From positions 1 through 22,954 of the forward strand of contig JALNWH010000021.1 of the NCBI GenBank assembly GCA_023230985.1: a stretch of DNA of 22,954 bases. Reading direction: 5' to 3'. The position numbers and the translations under genes are program-made. Below the pieces are notes generated by a model. It saw only the letters and a program-made list of their open reading frames with translations. It had not been told where the DNA came from and ran no database searches. Below, in pieces: positions 6,658 through 15,469 of the stretch; the first letter of the stretch is position 1, and each line of letters begins with the position of its first letter. The DNA is from Bacillota bacterium. Lineage in GTDB: Bacteria; Bacillota; Clostridia; Lutisporales; Lutisporaceae.

Positions 6658-7833
6658 ATGAATAAAAATTTTGGAAATTATGGAGGTCAATACGTACCGG
6701 AGGCACTTGCCGAAACTTTAACTAAACTGGAAAAAGCTTTTAAGGATTATTGTTACGGAGAAGAATTTAAATATGAATATAAAAAATATCTAAAGGAATA
6801 TGTAGGTAGGCCATCATTACTTTATCATGCAGATAGACTAACAAAACTCTTAGGCGGTGCAAAAATTTATTTAAAAAGGGAGGATCTAAACCATACTGGA
6901 GCTCATAAAATAAACAATGTTATTGGACAGATTCTTTTAGCAAAGCATATGGGTAAAAAAAGGGTTATTGCCGAGACAGGTGCCGGACAACATGGTGTCG
7001 CAACAGCGACGGGTGCTGCTTTATTCAATATGGAATGCACTATATTTATGGGAGCAGAGGATATGCGCAGACAAGAGCTAAATGTATTTAAAATGGAAAT
7101 GCTGGGGGCAAAAGTACAGGAGGTAACATCAGGTACATCTACACTAAAGGATGCGGTAGATATGGCATTTGAAGAGTATGTTAATAGGGCTGACGATACC
7201 TTTTATGTCGTGGGTTCTGTAGTTGGTCCTCATCCATACCCTTTAATGGTCAGGGAATTTCAAAAAGTTATCGGTGAGGAGACAAAATCGCAGATTATGG
7301 AATTAGAAGGCAGACTGCCGGATTATCTTATTGGATGTGTTGGCGGGGGAAGTAATGCTATAGGGTTATTTTATGACTTTTTAAAACACGAAGATATTAA
7401 AATTATAGGTGTTGAGGCTGGGGGTAAAGGTATAAAAACGGGTTTTCATGCCTCTGCTTTTGAGGATGAAAAAGTTGGCATAATTCACGGTATGAAGACT
7501 TATATGATGACAGATGATGAAGGTAATATCAAACCCGCCTATTCAATCTCTGCAGGGCTTGATTACCCCGGCGTGGGGCCGGAGCATGCACATTTAAAAG
7601 ATATAGGCCGGGTTAAATATGTATCAGTTACAGATGATGAGGCTATGGCCGGTTTTAAGCTTCTTTCGAAAACAGAGGGTATAATACCTGCTATAGAGAG
7701 TTCCCATGCATTAGGTTATGCTGCTTCGATAGTACCTAAAATGAATAAAGAGGAGATTGTGGTAATAAACCTTTCCGGTCGGGGTGACAAAGATGTAAAT
7801 ACGGCATACGATTATTTCACCAAGGTTGAATAA
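6658..7833 (+). CDS. trpB: Tryptophan synthase beta subunit, 391 aa
   Basis: Joins indole and L-serine to L-tryptophan with PLP. Starts with the family sequence NFGNYGGQYVPEALAETL. Lys84 in HTGAHKIN is the PLP lysine; Glu106 in AETGAGQHGVA is the catalytic acid; GGGSNAIG (about 229-236) binds the PLP phosphate; the LSGRGDKD segment closes the protein. Length and motifs match the ordinary TrpB1 type that pairs with TrpA. However, no trpA or other trp gene is adjacent: topB follows after a terminator. Together with the Trp T-box this suggests salvage of external indole, unless trpA lies elsewhere. The ribosome site GAGAGG lies in the end of the upstream short ORF. Confidence 0.97.
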   Translation: MNKNFGNYGGQYVPEALAETLTKLEKAFKDYCYGEEFKYEYKKYLKEYVGRPSLLYHADRLTKLLGGAKIYLKREDLNHTGAHKINNVIGQILLAKHMGKKRVIAETGAGQHGVATATGAALFNMECTIFMGAEDMRRQELNVFKMEMLGAKVQEVTSGTSTLKDAVDMAFEEYVNRADDTFYVVGSVVGPHPYPLMVREFQKVIGEETKSQIMELEGRLPDYLIGCVGGGSNAIGLFYDFLKHEDIKIIGVEAGGKGIKTGFHASAFEDEKVGIIHGMKTYMMTDDEGNIKPAYSISAGLDYPGVGPEHAHLKDIGRVKYVSVTDDEAMAGFKLLSKTEGIIPAIESSHALGYAASIVPKMNKEEIVVINLSGRGDKDVNTAYDYFTKVE

Positions 7834-7878
7834 GGATAGATATGCCGGTTAAAGGGTTTTCCTAATATTGAACTAATG

Positions 7879-7926
7879 ACAGCCTTCTGATATTATGTAG
7901 TTAACATTGTATAGAAGGCTGTTTCT
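7879..7926 (+). terminator. Rho-independent terminator after trpB
   Basis: ACAGCCTTCT (7879-7888) pairs exactly with AGAAGGCTGT (7913-7922), followed by TTTCT. The loop is 24 nt and AT-rich. Confidence 0.7.
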
Positions 7927-7967
7927 ATGAGAGATTGTAAAGATAGGAGTATAAAAGAGGTGTTTAA

Positions 7968-10163
7968 ATGGGTAAGGCATTAGTGTTGGCAGAGAAGCCT
8001 TCCGTAGGAAGAGATATCGCCAAGGTTTTGAATTGTAACAAGAAGGATAACGGATTTTTTGAAGGTAGGAATTATATTGTAACTTGGGCTTTAGGGCATT
8101 TAGTTACATTGGCAACGCCGGAGATATATGGGAAAAAGTATGCATCATGGAGACTGGAGGATTTGCCTATGCTGCCTAAGGAGCTTAAGCTAGTTGTAAT
8201 AAAGGAGACATCCAAACAATATTCTATTGTCAGGCAACAGATGAGCAGAAATGATGTAAGTGAGGTAATCATTGCTACCGATGCAGGACGGGAGGGTGAA
8301 TTGGTGGCAAGGTGGATTATAGAAAAGGCACAGATAAGGAAGCCTATCAAAAGACTTTGGATTTCATCCGTGACGGATAAGGCAATAAAAGAAGGATTTG
8401 CAAAGCTTAGAAGCGGCAAGGAGTATGAAAATCTATATGCTTCGGCTGTAGCAAGAGCGGAAGCGGATTGGATTGTCGGCATAAATGCAACAAGAGCGTT
8501 GACTTGTAAATTTAATGCTCAATTGTCCTGCGGCAGAGTTCAGACACCTACCCTTGCTATGGTGGCACAACGAGAAAAGGAAATACAAAATTTCAAATCA
8601 AGAGAATTCTACGGTATCAGTGCCATTGCTAAAGGTGTTAAACTTACTTGGCAGGATAATAAATCAAAGGAGACGAGGACCTTTGATAAAGATAAATGTG
8701 ATAGGCTCATTGCTTCTTTGCAGGGGAAAGATGGAATTGTTATAGAGGTGAGCAAGGCTTATAAAAAGAGCTTCTCACCGGGGCTATATGATTTGACGGA
8801 GTTGCAAAGAGACGGGAATAAGCTTTATAATTTTTCTGCAAAGGAAACTTTATCAATAATGCAAAGTCTATATGAATATCACAAGCTCCTCACGTACCCC
8901 AGAACGGATTCAAGGTATCTGTCTGCGGATATAGTGGAGACTCTTCCTGAAAGGGTAAAAGCCTGCGGGGCAGGTGCATATTCGGCAGCGGCAGAAAAAA
9001 ATTTGAAAAGTCCCATAAAAGGAAACAAAACCTTTGTAGATGACAGCAAGGTTTCTGATCACCATGCCATAATACCTACAGAGCAAAGAGTCAATATAAA
9101 CAACTTAAACGATAGGGAAAGAAAAATATATGATTTGGTGGTAAAACGATTTTTGGCAGTACTATATCCCCCTTTTGAATATGAAGAAACAACGATAAAA
9201 GCTGGAATTGGTGAAGAAATCTTTATAGCCAAAGGCAAAACCGTTATCAAAAACGGTTGGAAAGAGATATATAGCAGCAGATTAATCAGTGAAGATGATG
9301 ACGAAGCCAAAGACGATATAAAAGATCAATTGCTGCCTAAAATTGAAAAGGGAGAAAAGCTGACTATAACCTCGTTGGATCAGACAAAGGGGCAAACAAG
9401 ACCTCCGGGTTCCTTTAATGAGGCTACTCTCCTAAGTGCCATGGAAAACCCGAAAAAGTATATGGCAGGCGAGAGTAAGGAATTGATAAAGACCATTGGT
9501 GAAGCGGGTGGTATCGGCACTGTTGCCACAAGAGCAGATATAATCGAAAAGCTTTTTAATACATTTTTGTTAGAGAAAAAGGGCAAGGAGATAAATATAA
9601 CTTCCAAGGGCAGACAGCTTTTGCAATTGGTACCGGAGGATTTGAGGTCACCGGCTCTTACTGCTGAATGGGAGCAAAAGTTAAATTCCATATCCAAGGG
9701 GGAGCTTAAAAAGGAAATATTCCTTGATAATATGAGAAATTATGCAAAAACTGTTGTAAGAGAAATTAAAAATAGTGAGGAAAAGTTTAAACATGATAAT
9801 ATAACAAGGACGAAATGTCCTACCTGTGGGAAATATATGCTGGAAGTCAATGGTAAAAAAGGCAAGATGCTTATTTGTCAGGACAGAAAATGCGGCTATA
9901 GGGAAAACCTTTCCCAAATAACAAATGCACGATGTCCTAGTTGTCGTAAAAAGCTGGAACTGCATGGAGAGGGAGAGGGACAAATATTTGTGTGCAGCTG
10001 CGGATATAGAGAAAGGCTTTCCGTTTACAATGAAAGAAGAAAGAAAGAAGATGCCAGAATATCAAAAAAAGAAGTAACGGAGTATCTCAAAAATCAAAAT
10101 AAAAGTAAGAAAGAGCCTATGAATACGGCCCTTGCAGATGCTTTGGCAAAGTGGAAAAAATAA
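7968..10163 (+). CDS. topB: DNA topoisomerase III, 731 aa
   Basis: Type IA topoisomerase that cuts one strand and passes the other, relaxing negative supercoils and resolving linked DNA. Residues 1-150 form the TOPRIM domain: EKPSVGRDIA (Glu9) and ATDAGREGEL (Asp105). Tyr310 in YPRTDSRYL is the covalent catalytic tyrosine. GGIGTVATRADIIE and LTAEWEQKL are core segments of the family. The C-terminus carries two four-Cys zinc ribbons, beginning at CPTC (Cys617) and CPSC (Cys656), and then a basic tail. It is full-length. The ribosome site AGAGGTG lies before the ATG. No plasmid or conjugative genes are close, so it is probably the housekeeping copy. Confidence 0.96.
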   Translation: MGKALVLAEKPSVGRDIAKVLNCNKKDNGFFEGRNYIVTWALGHLVTLATPEIYGKKYASWRLEDLPMLPKELKLVVIKETSKQYSIVRQQMSRNDVSEVIIATDAGREGELVARWIIEKAQIRKPIKRLWISSVTDKAIKEGFAKLRSGKEYENLYASAVARAEADWIVGINATRALTCKFNAQLSCGRVQTPTLAMVAQREKEIQNFKSREFYGISAIAKGVKLTWQDNKSKETRTFDKDKCDRLIASLQGKDGIVIEVSKAYKKSFSPGLYDLTELQRDGNKLYNFSAKETLSIMQSLYEYHKLLTYPRTDSRYLSADIVETLPERVKACGAGAYSAAAEKNLKSPIKGNKTFVDDSKVSDHHAIIPTEQRVNINNLNDRERKIYDLVVKRFLAVLYPPFEYEETTIKAGIGEEIFIAKGKTVIKNGWKEIYSSRLISEDDDEAKDDIKDQLLPKIEKGEKLTITSLDQTKGQTRPPGSFNEATLLSAMENPKKYMAGESKELIKTIGEAGGIGTVATRADIIEKLFNTFLLEKKGKEINITSKGRQLLQLVPEDLRSPALTAEWEQKLNSISKGELKKEIFLDNMRNYAKTVVREIKNSEEKFKHDNITRTKCPTCGKYMLEVNGKKGKMLICQDRKCGYRENLSQITNARCPSCRKKLELHGEGEGQIFVCSCGYRERLSVYNERRKKEDARISKKEVTEYLKNQNKSKKEPMNTALADALAKWKK

Positions 10164-10197
10164 CTATAGGGAGGATGTGCCTCCCTATAGTTATTTT
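10162..10197. terminator. Bidirectional terminator between topB and the VOC gene
   Basis: AACTATAGGGAGG (10162-10174) pairs perfectly over 13 bp with CCTCCCTATAGTT (10180-10192), then TTTTT. The stop codons of both convergent genes lie in the stem. Confidence 0.92.
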
Positions 10198-10553
10198 TGT
10201 TCGACAAATTGGATTTTTAGACCATTGGGATCTAAAACGTAGAAAAATCTTGTATAAGGGTTTGGTTGAAATGGACCGCTATGTATTTCCAAACCTTTCT
10301 CCCTCACCAAATCCATCATTTTATCCAAGGAGTCAGTTTCAAATCCTAAAGAAATATCTTGGCCAATAGTTACGTCTTTTACTTCCTTGTTATCAATAAG
10401 TTCAACTTTTGTTTCGCCATTACCTAGGAATACTATTTCAACTCCGGAGCCTGCCTTAAAACGTCTATCAATAGACAAACCCACTATATCTTGATAAAAT
10501 TTAAGTGATTCATCCATATCTTTCACCATTATTGTTGTCCAGCAAAATTTCAT
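10191..10553 (-). CDS. VOC (glyoxalase/bleomycin-resistance) family protein, 120 aa
   Basis: Two beta-alpha-beta-beta-beta modules: residues 1-57 (MKFCWTTIMVKDMDESLKFY, then GLSIDRRF and VELI) and 58-120 (ISLGFETDSLDKMM, then FFYVLDPNGLKIQFVEQK). The DPNGLKI end is usual for the superfamily. One expected metal ligand is not evident, since the family's N-terminal His position appears to be Thr and the C-terminal site has Gln-Phe-Val-Glu, so it may not be a true glyoxalase I. I chose the start at 10553 because GAGGTGA lies 5 nt upstream; an in-frame ATG 57 nt further out has no such site. It is probably a single-gene unit. The substrate is unknown. Confidence 0.85.
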   Translation of the reverse strand: MKFCWTTIMVKDMDESLKFYQDIVGLSIDRRFKAGSGVEIVFLGNGETKVELIDNKEVKDVTIGQDISLGFETDSLDKMMDLVREKGLEIHSGPFQPNPYTRFFYVLDPNGLKIQFVEQK

Positions 10554-10718
10554 GCTAGTCACCTCGCTCGCTTTTATTACCATTCTACTCTTTTTTCCCG
10601 TATTTAACAATGCAATAGTAAAAGTTTAAAATAAGCCTTAATCGATAAATTTATATTGGAACAAGGTTAAATTATTTATTAAAGCTTTTAGATTTGGTTT
10701 CATATTTAGCTATATATA

Positions 10719-10747
10719 TTTAGAAGAATGTGGTAATATGTTATAAA
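10719..10747 (+). promoter_or_regulatory. Candidate promoter of the membrane GGDEF gene
   Basis: TTTAGA (10719-10724), 17 bp, TATAAA (10742-10747), with the gene 43 nt further on. The -35 is weak. Confidence 0.4.
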
Positions 10748-10790
10748 TAGATGTCAATAATTTTATTATAAAATCAAAGGAAGAGTAAAA

Positions 10791-11993
10791 ATGCAGGATT
10801 TTGTTTTAATCGAATTAAAAAATAGTGCGCATTTTTTTATGTTTATAATAACAATATGTTTTTCTTTTTTTATATTCCTTATTACATTATGGCATAAAAG
10901 TCAAGATGTAAAAGTTAGGTTAATAGGTTATTCATTTTTCTCTACACTATTTTTTATTATAATTTCGGCATTTATTAATGATTATGAAATATCTTATATG
11001 CTTTTAATATTAATTGAGCCTATATTACTGCTGCTTATAGCGTTGTCACTTATTTTAAAGCCTGATAAAAGCAAATTAAAGCATTATAGTTATATAATAT
11101 TTATTATCCCTATTGTTACTGTTATGGTAAGCTATAAATATCCTTTGGCAAGTAATTGTTTTCTAAATTCTTCTATATTAAACTATATTTCTGTAGCCGC
11201 AGTCGGGTTGATTTTGTATAAATTAATTAAAGAAAAAGCAGAAGAGAGATACATAAGTCTATGGGCTGTTACCTTGCTATCATCTATTCTATTAAATTCC
11301 TATTTTTCCGGCAGTAAAAGTTCCTTGTGGACAGCTGCTTTTTTGAAGCTGGGGGCATATGCTTTTTTACTATTTTATTTTTACTTAATGTTAATGAAAA
11401 GACAATTTGATAAAATAAAAGATACAGATAAAATATTATCAGATATAAATTGGTCAATTGAGAAAGAAGTTAAAAAGAGAGTAATCGAAATTGAAAATGC
11501 TAATAAGAGACTATTAGATATTTCAAAGATAGATCATCTTTCTCAGGTAATGAATAAAAAAGCTATCATTGATTCTATGGAAATGTTGATTTACAAAAAT
11601 TCGGAATCAATATTTTCCATAATGATTTTTGATATTGATGACTTTAAAAATATTAATGATACTATGGGACATATAGTTGGAGATAAATGTATTAAGCATT
11701 TGGCTACTATCGGTAAAGGCAGCATTCGTGAGTTTGATCTGATAGGCCGCTATGGCGGTGATGAATTTATAATTGTTTTGCCTGATGTAGAAATCAGCCA
11801 TGCATATATGATAGCCGAGCGATTTAGAAAGCGTGTAGGGGCAACTGGTTCTCCGCATTTTACAATATCAATTGGTTTGGCAGCTTATCCGCAAGACGGT
11901 ACGAATGTTAAATCGCTTATAAAAGCTGCGGATAAACAATTATATAGAGCTAAAGAATTAGGTAAGAATACTACTACGTATCGAATACTATAA
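10791..11993 (+). CDS. Membrane-bound GGDEF diguanylate cyclase, 400 aa
   Basis: Makes cyclic di-GMP from two GTP. The first 205 residues contain about seven hydrophobic segments and little else, an integral membrane sensor of no named type. A charged linker with coiled-coil character follows (about 207-245, including EKEVKKRVIEIENANKRLL). The GGDEF domain covers about 245-400: DHLSQVMNKKA, FDIDDFKNIND, and the intact GGDEF signature at 322-326. The RxxD inhibitory site is present at Arg313-Asp316, five residues before the signature. It should be catalytically active and product-inhibited. The ribosome site GGAAGAG lies before the ATG. The signal it senses cannot be told. Confidence 0.92.
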   Translation: MQDFVLIELKNSAHFFMFIITICFSFFIFLITLWHKSQDVKVRLIGYSFFSTLFFIIISAFINDYEISYMLLILIEPILLLLIALSLILKPDKSKLKHYSYIIFIIPIVTVMVSYKYPLASNCFLNSSILNYISVAAVGLILYKLIKEKAEERYISLWAVTLLSSILLNSYFSGSKSSLWTAAFLKLGAYAFLLFYFYLMLMKRQFDKIKDTDKILSDINWSIEKEVKKRVIEIENANKRLLDISKIDHLSQVMNKKAIIDSMEMLIYKNSESIFSIMIFDIDDFKNINDTMGHIVGDKCIKHLATIGKGSIREFDLIGRYGGDEFIIVLPDVEISHAYMIAERFRKRVGATGSPHFTISIGLAAYPQDGTNVKSLIKAADKQLYRAKELGKNTTTYRIL

Positions 11994-12014
11994 TTTAAGC
12001 TTATGGGAATCATG

Positions 12015-12043
12015 TTGAAAATTCATGAAATGACCTATATAAT
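12015..12043 (+). promoter_or_regulatory. Sigma-A promoter of degV
   Basis: TTGAAA (12015-12020), 17 bp, perfect TATAAT (12038-12043), 66 nt before the gene. The short gap 11994-12109 holds nothing else recognisable. Confidence 0.65.
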
Positions 12044-12109
12044 GTTTACAATTGCAAGATTAATAAACTTGTGAAATAAGATGGCAATAGAACAAGGAAG
12101 GAGCATATT

Positions 12110-12961
12110 ATGGGTATAAAAATTGTAACCGACAGTACCGGTTATATACCGAAGGATGTTAGGGAGAAACAAAATATCAGTGTTGTATCCTTGAGTGTAA
12201 ATTTTGGCTTGGATACCTATTTGGAAGAAGAAATGGACTATAATTACTTTTATGAAAGACTTTCAAAAAGTAAAGATTTGCCAACTTCTTCACAAGTAAC
12301 ATTAAATACTTTGATAGACTGCTTTGAAAATATAGTGTCTGTTGGGCATAGTGTGGTAGGTGTATTTATATCATCTCTTATGAGCGGTACATATTCAACA
12401 GCTCTTAAAGCCAAGGAAATGGTTATAAAAAAGTATCCGGATGCAATTATTGAAATTATAGATTCCAAATCCAACTCCATGGAAATGGGGTTTGCAGTTT
12501 TGGCCGGAGCAGTAGCGGCGAAAGCGGAAAAACCCTTAAAATGTGTGATTGATTCCATTCATAATGTAATTGAAAGAAGTAGATTCCTTTTTGTTCCCGA
12601 GACTCTTACATATCTTAAAAAAGGTGGAAGAATAGGAACTGCATCTGCGCTTTTGGGCAGTATTCTTAAAATAAGACCTATACTTACAGTATCTGACGGA
12701 ATGACTACAGTATTTGACAAGGTTAGGACAAAAAAGAAAGCTGTTGAAAGGATAATTGAGTTTTTTTTAGAGGAAATAAAAGATAAGGGATTAAGTCAAG
12801 TTGTTGTACATCATATTAATTGCGAATCTGAAGGCAAGGAGTTAGCTGATTTTATTAAGAGCAGAACTAACAAAGAAGTTCCTGTATACCCCATAGGCCC
12901 TGTGGTTGGCTTACATGTCGGACCGGGTACTATTGGAGTGGCTTATCATACGACAAAATAA
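12110..12961 (+). CDS. DegV family fatty-acid-binding protein, 283 aa
   Basis: DegV proteins bind a single fatty acid; the FakB members present it to the kinase FakA. Family segments are IVTDSTGYIP near the start, LPTSSQVT, a SLMSGTYSTA loop (the carboxylate-binding Thr/Ser), LKKGGRIG and the GLHVGPGTIGVAY end. Length is normal. The ribosome site AAGGAAGGAG lies before the ATG. It has its own promoter and converges with an NMO/FabK-like gene that carries a FapR-like operator, so both may concern lipid metabolism, although they do not share an operon. No fakA is in the window, so its exact role is open. Confidence 0.92.
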   Translation: MGIKIVTDSTGYIPKDVREKQNISVVSLSVNFGLDTYLEEEMDYNYFYERLSKSKDLPTSSQVTLNTLIDCFENIVSVGHSVVGVFISSLMSGTYSTALKAKEMVIKKYPDAIIEIIDSKSNSMEMGFAVLAGAVAAKAEKPLKCVIDSIHNVIERSRFLFVPETLTYLKKGGRIGTASALLGSILKIRPILTVSDGMTTVFDKVRTKKKAVERIIEFFLEEIKDKGLSQVVVHHINCESEGKELADFIKSRTNKEVPVYPIGPVVGLHVGPGTIGVAYHTTK

Positions 12962-13909
12962 TTATTTATTGGTTAATTCATTTAATAAAGTTTTAAATAT
13001 AGTACTTACAGGTAATATTTCTCTTATATTGTAGACTTTTTCACCGGCAAAAACGAGAGCTTTATCGGGATTGCCGGTTTTGCATGCATTGAGTAATGCA
13101 TCCATAATGCAGAAATCTTTGCTGCATCGTTTTAAGCAAGCGGAACATGGGTGGATATTAGATAAATCTTTTTTTATTAAAGCTTTATAGAAATCGTTTT
13201 TAATAACACGTCCCGGAAACCCTACCGGACTTTTAATAATCGCCACATCTTGTTCTTTTGCACGTAAATATATTTGCTTCATTTCTGCAGAAGCGTTTGA
13301 TTCTTCACTGGCTGCAAAAATAGTTCCCATTTGTACCCCTACGGCACCTATTTTCATAACTTCCCCAATATCTTGTCCGCTTATTATTCCACCGGCGGCA
13401 ATGACAGGTATTTTAATACTTTTTAAAACTTCTTTAAGGATATCTTTCAGGGGTCTATCCGTGCCAAGGTGGCCTCCGGCTTCTTTACCTTCAACCACTA
13501 CAGCCGCAGCTCCAAGTTTTTCCGCTAACATTGCCAGCTTTGCTGATGAAACAATGGGAACTATTGGGGTTCCGTATTTTTTGCCCCAAGAGAACATATC
13601 TCTGGAAAAGCCGGCACCGGAAATGATAAGATCAATACCTTCTTCGATAGCGGCCTTTACTAAATCAGCAAAGTTTCTTACAGCAAAAAGTACATTTACA
13701 CCTAATGTGCCTTTTGTAATAGCTCTTGCTTTACGAATTTCTGCAATTAGTTCCTTTACTGTCATGCCTGTGCCTGCAATAATACCTATACCGCCTTCAT
13801 TTGCAACAGCACCAGCCAACGGTGCTGTAGATATTCTAACGGCCATTCCGCCTTGAATAATTGGCACCGGAACCTTAATATTTGCTATAATCAATTCTTT
13901 TGTTTCCAT
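12962..13909 (-). CDS. NAD(P)H/FMN nitronate monooxygenase or FabK-like flavoprotein, 315 aa
   Basis: FMN TIM barrel of the 2-nitropropane dioxygenase / FabK superfamily. Visible are PIIQGGMAVRIS near the start, LAGAVANEGGIGIIAG, GVNVLFAVRNF, GKEAGGHLGTDRPL with His147, IPVIAAGGIISGQD, and GVQMGTIFAASEES, which binds the FMN phosphate. FabK (enoyl-ACP reductase II) and nitronate monooxygenase share these motifs. A C-terminal Cys group (255, 258, 262, 267, 276) is characteristic of the subgroup usually annotated as NMO. The promoter has a palindrome like the FapR operator, which favours a fatty-acid role. The stop codon abuts that of degV with no gap. The ribosome site GGAG precedes the ATG. 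The substrate is unresolved between the two. Confidence 0.88.
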   Translation of the reverse strand: METKELIIANIKVPVPIIQGGMAVRISTAPLAGAVANEGGIGIIAGTGMTVKELIAEIRKARAITKGTLGVNVLFAVRNFADLVKAAIEEGIDLIISGAGFSRDMFSWGKKYGTPIVPIVSSAKLAMLAEKLGAAAVVVEGKEAGGHLGTDRPLKDILKEVLKSIKIPVIAAGGIISGQDIGEVMKIGAVGVQMGTIFAASEESNASAEMKQIYLRAKEQDVAIIKSPVGFPGRVIKNDFYKALIKKDLSNIHPCSACLKRCSKDFCIMDALLNACKTGNPDKALVFAGEKVYNIREILPVSTIFKTLLNELTNK

Positions 13910-13925
13910 ACTTTACTCCTATAAT

Positions 13926-13942
13926 TTAGCACCTGGTGCTAA
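13926..13942 (-). promoter_or_regulatory. FapR-like palindromic operator
   Basis: Perfect inverted repeat TTAGCACC / GGTGCTAA around one base. It resembles the fatty-acid regulator FapR box (TTAGTACCT core, as recalled). It begins 11 nt after the -10 on the minus strand, at about +5 to +21, a repressor position. Confidence 0.55.
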
Positions 13943-13953
13943 TACTTAATGCT

Positions 13954-13982
13954 AGTATATCATTATAGTTTTAAAGGGGCAA
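13954..13982 (-). promoter_or_regulatory. Sigma-A promoter of the NMO/FabK gene
   Basis: On the minus strand TTGCCC (13977-13982) is followed after 17 bp by TATACT (13954-13959), about 44 nt before the start codon. Confidence 0.6.
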
Positions 13983-13990
13983 TATAAACA

Positions 13991-15469
13991 TTATTTTTCG
14001 GGAGATTTATCACTTTTTATTTCTTTTGCTTCAGAAAAAACAATAGTTATGCGTGTACCTATATCCACCCTGCTCAATATCTCAAAATAGGCGCCATGTC
14101 GTTCAATAATCCATCTGGCTATAGACAAACCAAGACCGGAACCACCGGTTTTTCTTGCCCGGGATTCATCTGAGCGATAAAACCTATCAAATATTTTTGG
14201 TAAATTTTCTGAATCTATACCAATTCCACTGTCTTGAACCACTACATACACATTTTTTTCTTTTTTATTTACCCTTAGGATAATCTTATCGCCGACAGGA
14301 GTAAATTTTATGCTGTTGTCTACAAGAATTCTTATCGCCTGTTTTAGAAGCTGCTTATCCGCATTGATATAAGCAGGTTTATCCAGTTCAACTTCAAATA
14401 CATGCCCCTTATCAATCATCTGGGTTTCACGGATTATTTCATCCATTGTTTCGCAACAATCAAATACTTCCCTATGAAGTTGAATTGTTTCATTGTCCCC
14501 TCGGGCTAAAAAAAGAAGCTGCTCAACTAAATCCTTCATACTTCCGGCTTCGGACTTTATAGCATCAATAGACTCCTGTAGGGCTTTTTCATCGTTTTTG
14601 CCCCATCTATCTAATAGATTGGCATAGCCCTGGATGACGGAGATAGGTGTTCTCAGTTCATGGGAAGCATCGGAAACAAACCTGACTTGAGACTGATACG
14701 AATCATTAATTCGATTCAGCATACCATTTATTGCAAAAGCCAAATCTTTGAGTTCATCTTGGGAACTGTCGATTGATATATAGCTATCCAGTCTATTAGC
14801 ATCTATATTGCTTATAACCCCTGCCAAATCTTTTAATTGTGTGCCGCCTAATGCAGATACTTCAGCATTTAAACTTTGTGCTGTTTTAGCGAGTTCAGCA
14901 ATAGGTTGAAGAGTCTTTCTAATATTTTTATACCCTTTTCTTAAACTGATTAAAATAAATAATAATTCAAAGATTAAGAGAAAGGTAAAAAAACGGACAA
15001 AGAGTTTTAAATCAGGGCCTATAGGGTATATTATTTGATAATTGGTATGGTGTAGAGGAAATTCCATGATATATTTTGTCATGTAGGTTTTCTCCAAGAA
15101 TTTCATTTCCCTGTGGTTATCCGGCAATTTTATATTTCTTTTTATACCATATATATCTATGGGGAGCCTTTTTTTAAGACTATTAGATATCTTTATACCT
15201 TTTGAAAGTTCTTTTACCGTCGAAATTTCATATTTTTCCCGGGAAATAGTTTCTATGGCCGCCGGATTTTCTTTTAATACTTCAATAATGTTTTTAGCAC
15301 CTTCTTCAGCTTTCCATATAACAACAAAAAAAACCATCAAAACAATGAACGTATTAATTAGCAAAAATCCGGAAATCAATCTGCTTATCATATGAAAGTT
15401 TAATTTTAATACAAGAGATGAACGTATTCTGGAAGTCAAATTAGCTGAAGATTCATTTTTCTTACTCAT
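13991..15469 (-). CDS. HAMP-containing sensor histidine kinase, 492 aa
   Basis: Two membrane segments (about 30-52 and 157-176) frame an extracytoplasmic region of some 100 residues. A HAMP-type linker follows (177-255). The dimerisation domain has SDASHELRTPISVIQGY with the phospho-acceptor His270. The ATPase domain has the N box around LVDNSIKFTP, DSGIGID, the FDRFYRSD F box and GGSGLGLSIA. All catalytic motifs are present. The ATG overlaps the end of the regulator gene by 8 nt, so the two are translated in coupled fashion and form one two-component system. No terminator is seen between its end and the NMO gene downstream on the same strand. The signal is unknown; the HK type resembles CssS/ArlS-like envelope sensors. 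Confidence 0.94.
   Translation of the reverse strand: MSKKNESSANLTSRIRSSLVLKLNFHMISRLISGFLLINTFIVLMVFFVVIWKAEEGAKNIIEVLKENPAAIETISREKYEISTVKELSKGIKISNSLKKRLPIDIYGIKRNIKLPDNHREMKFLEKTYMTKYIMEFPLHHTNYQIIYPIGPDLKLFVRFFTFLLIFELLFILISLRKGYKNIRKTLQPIAELAKTAQSLNAEVSALGGTQLKDLAGVISNIDANRLDSYISIDSSQDELKDLAFAINGMLNRINDSYQSQVRFVSDASHELRTPISVIQGYANLLDRWGKNDEKALQESIDAIKSEAGSMKDLVEQLLFLARGDNETIQLHREVFDCCETMDEIIRETQMIDKGHVFEVELDKPAYINADKQLLKQAIRILVDNSIKFTPVGDKIILRVNKKEKNVYVVVQDSGIGIDSENLPKIFDRFYRSDESRARKTGGSGLGLSIARWIIERHGAYFEILSRVDIGTRITIVFSEAKEIKSDKSPEK

Noticed and set aside
10554..10610. Longer N-terminus of the VOC protein
   Set aside because: The internal ATG at 10553 has a GAGGTGA site and starts at the usual first strand of the fold.
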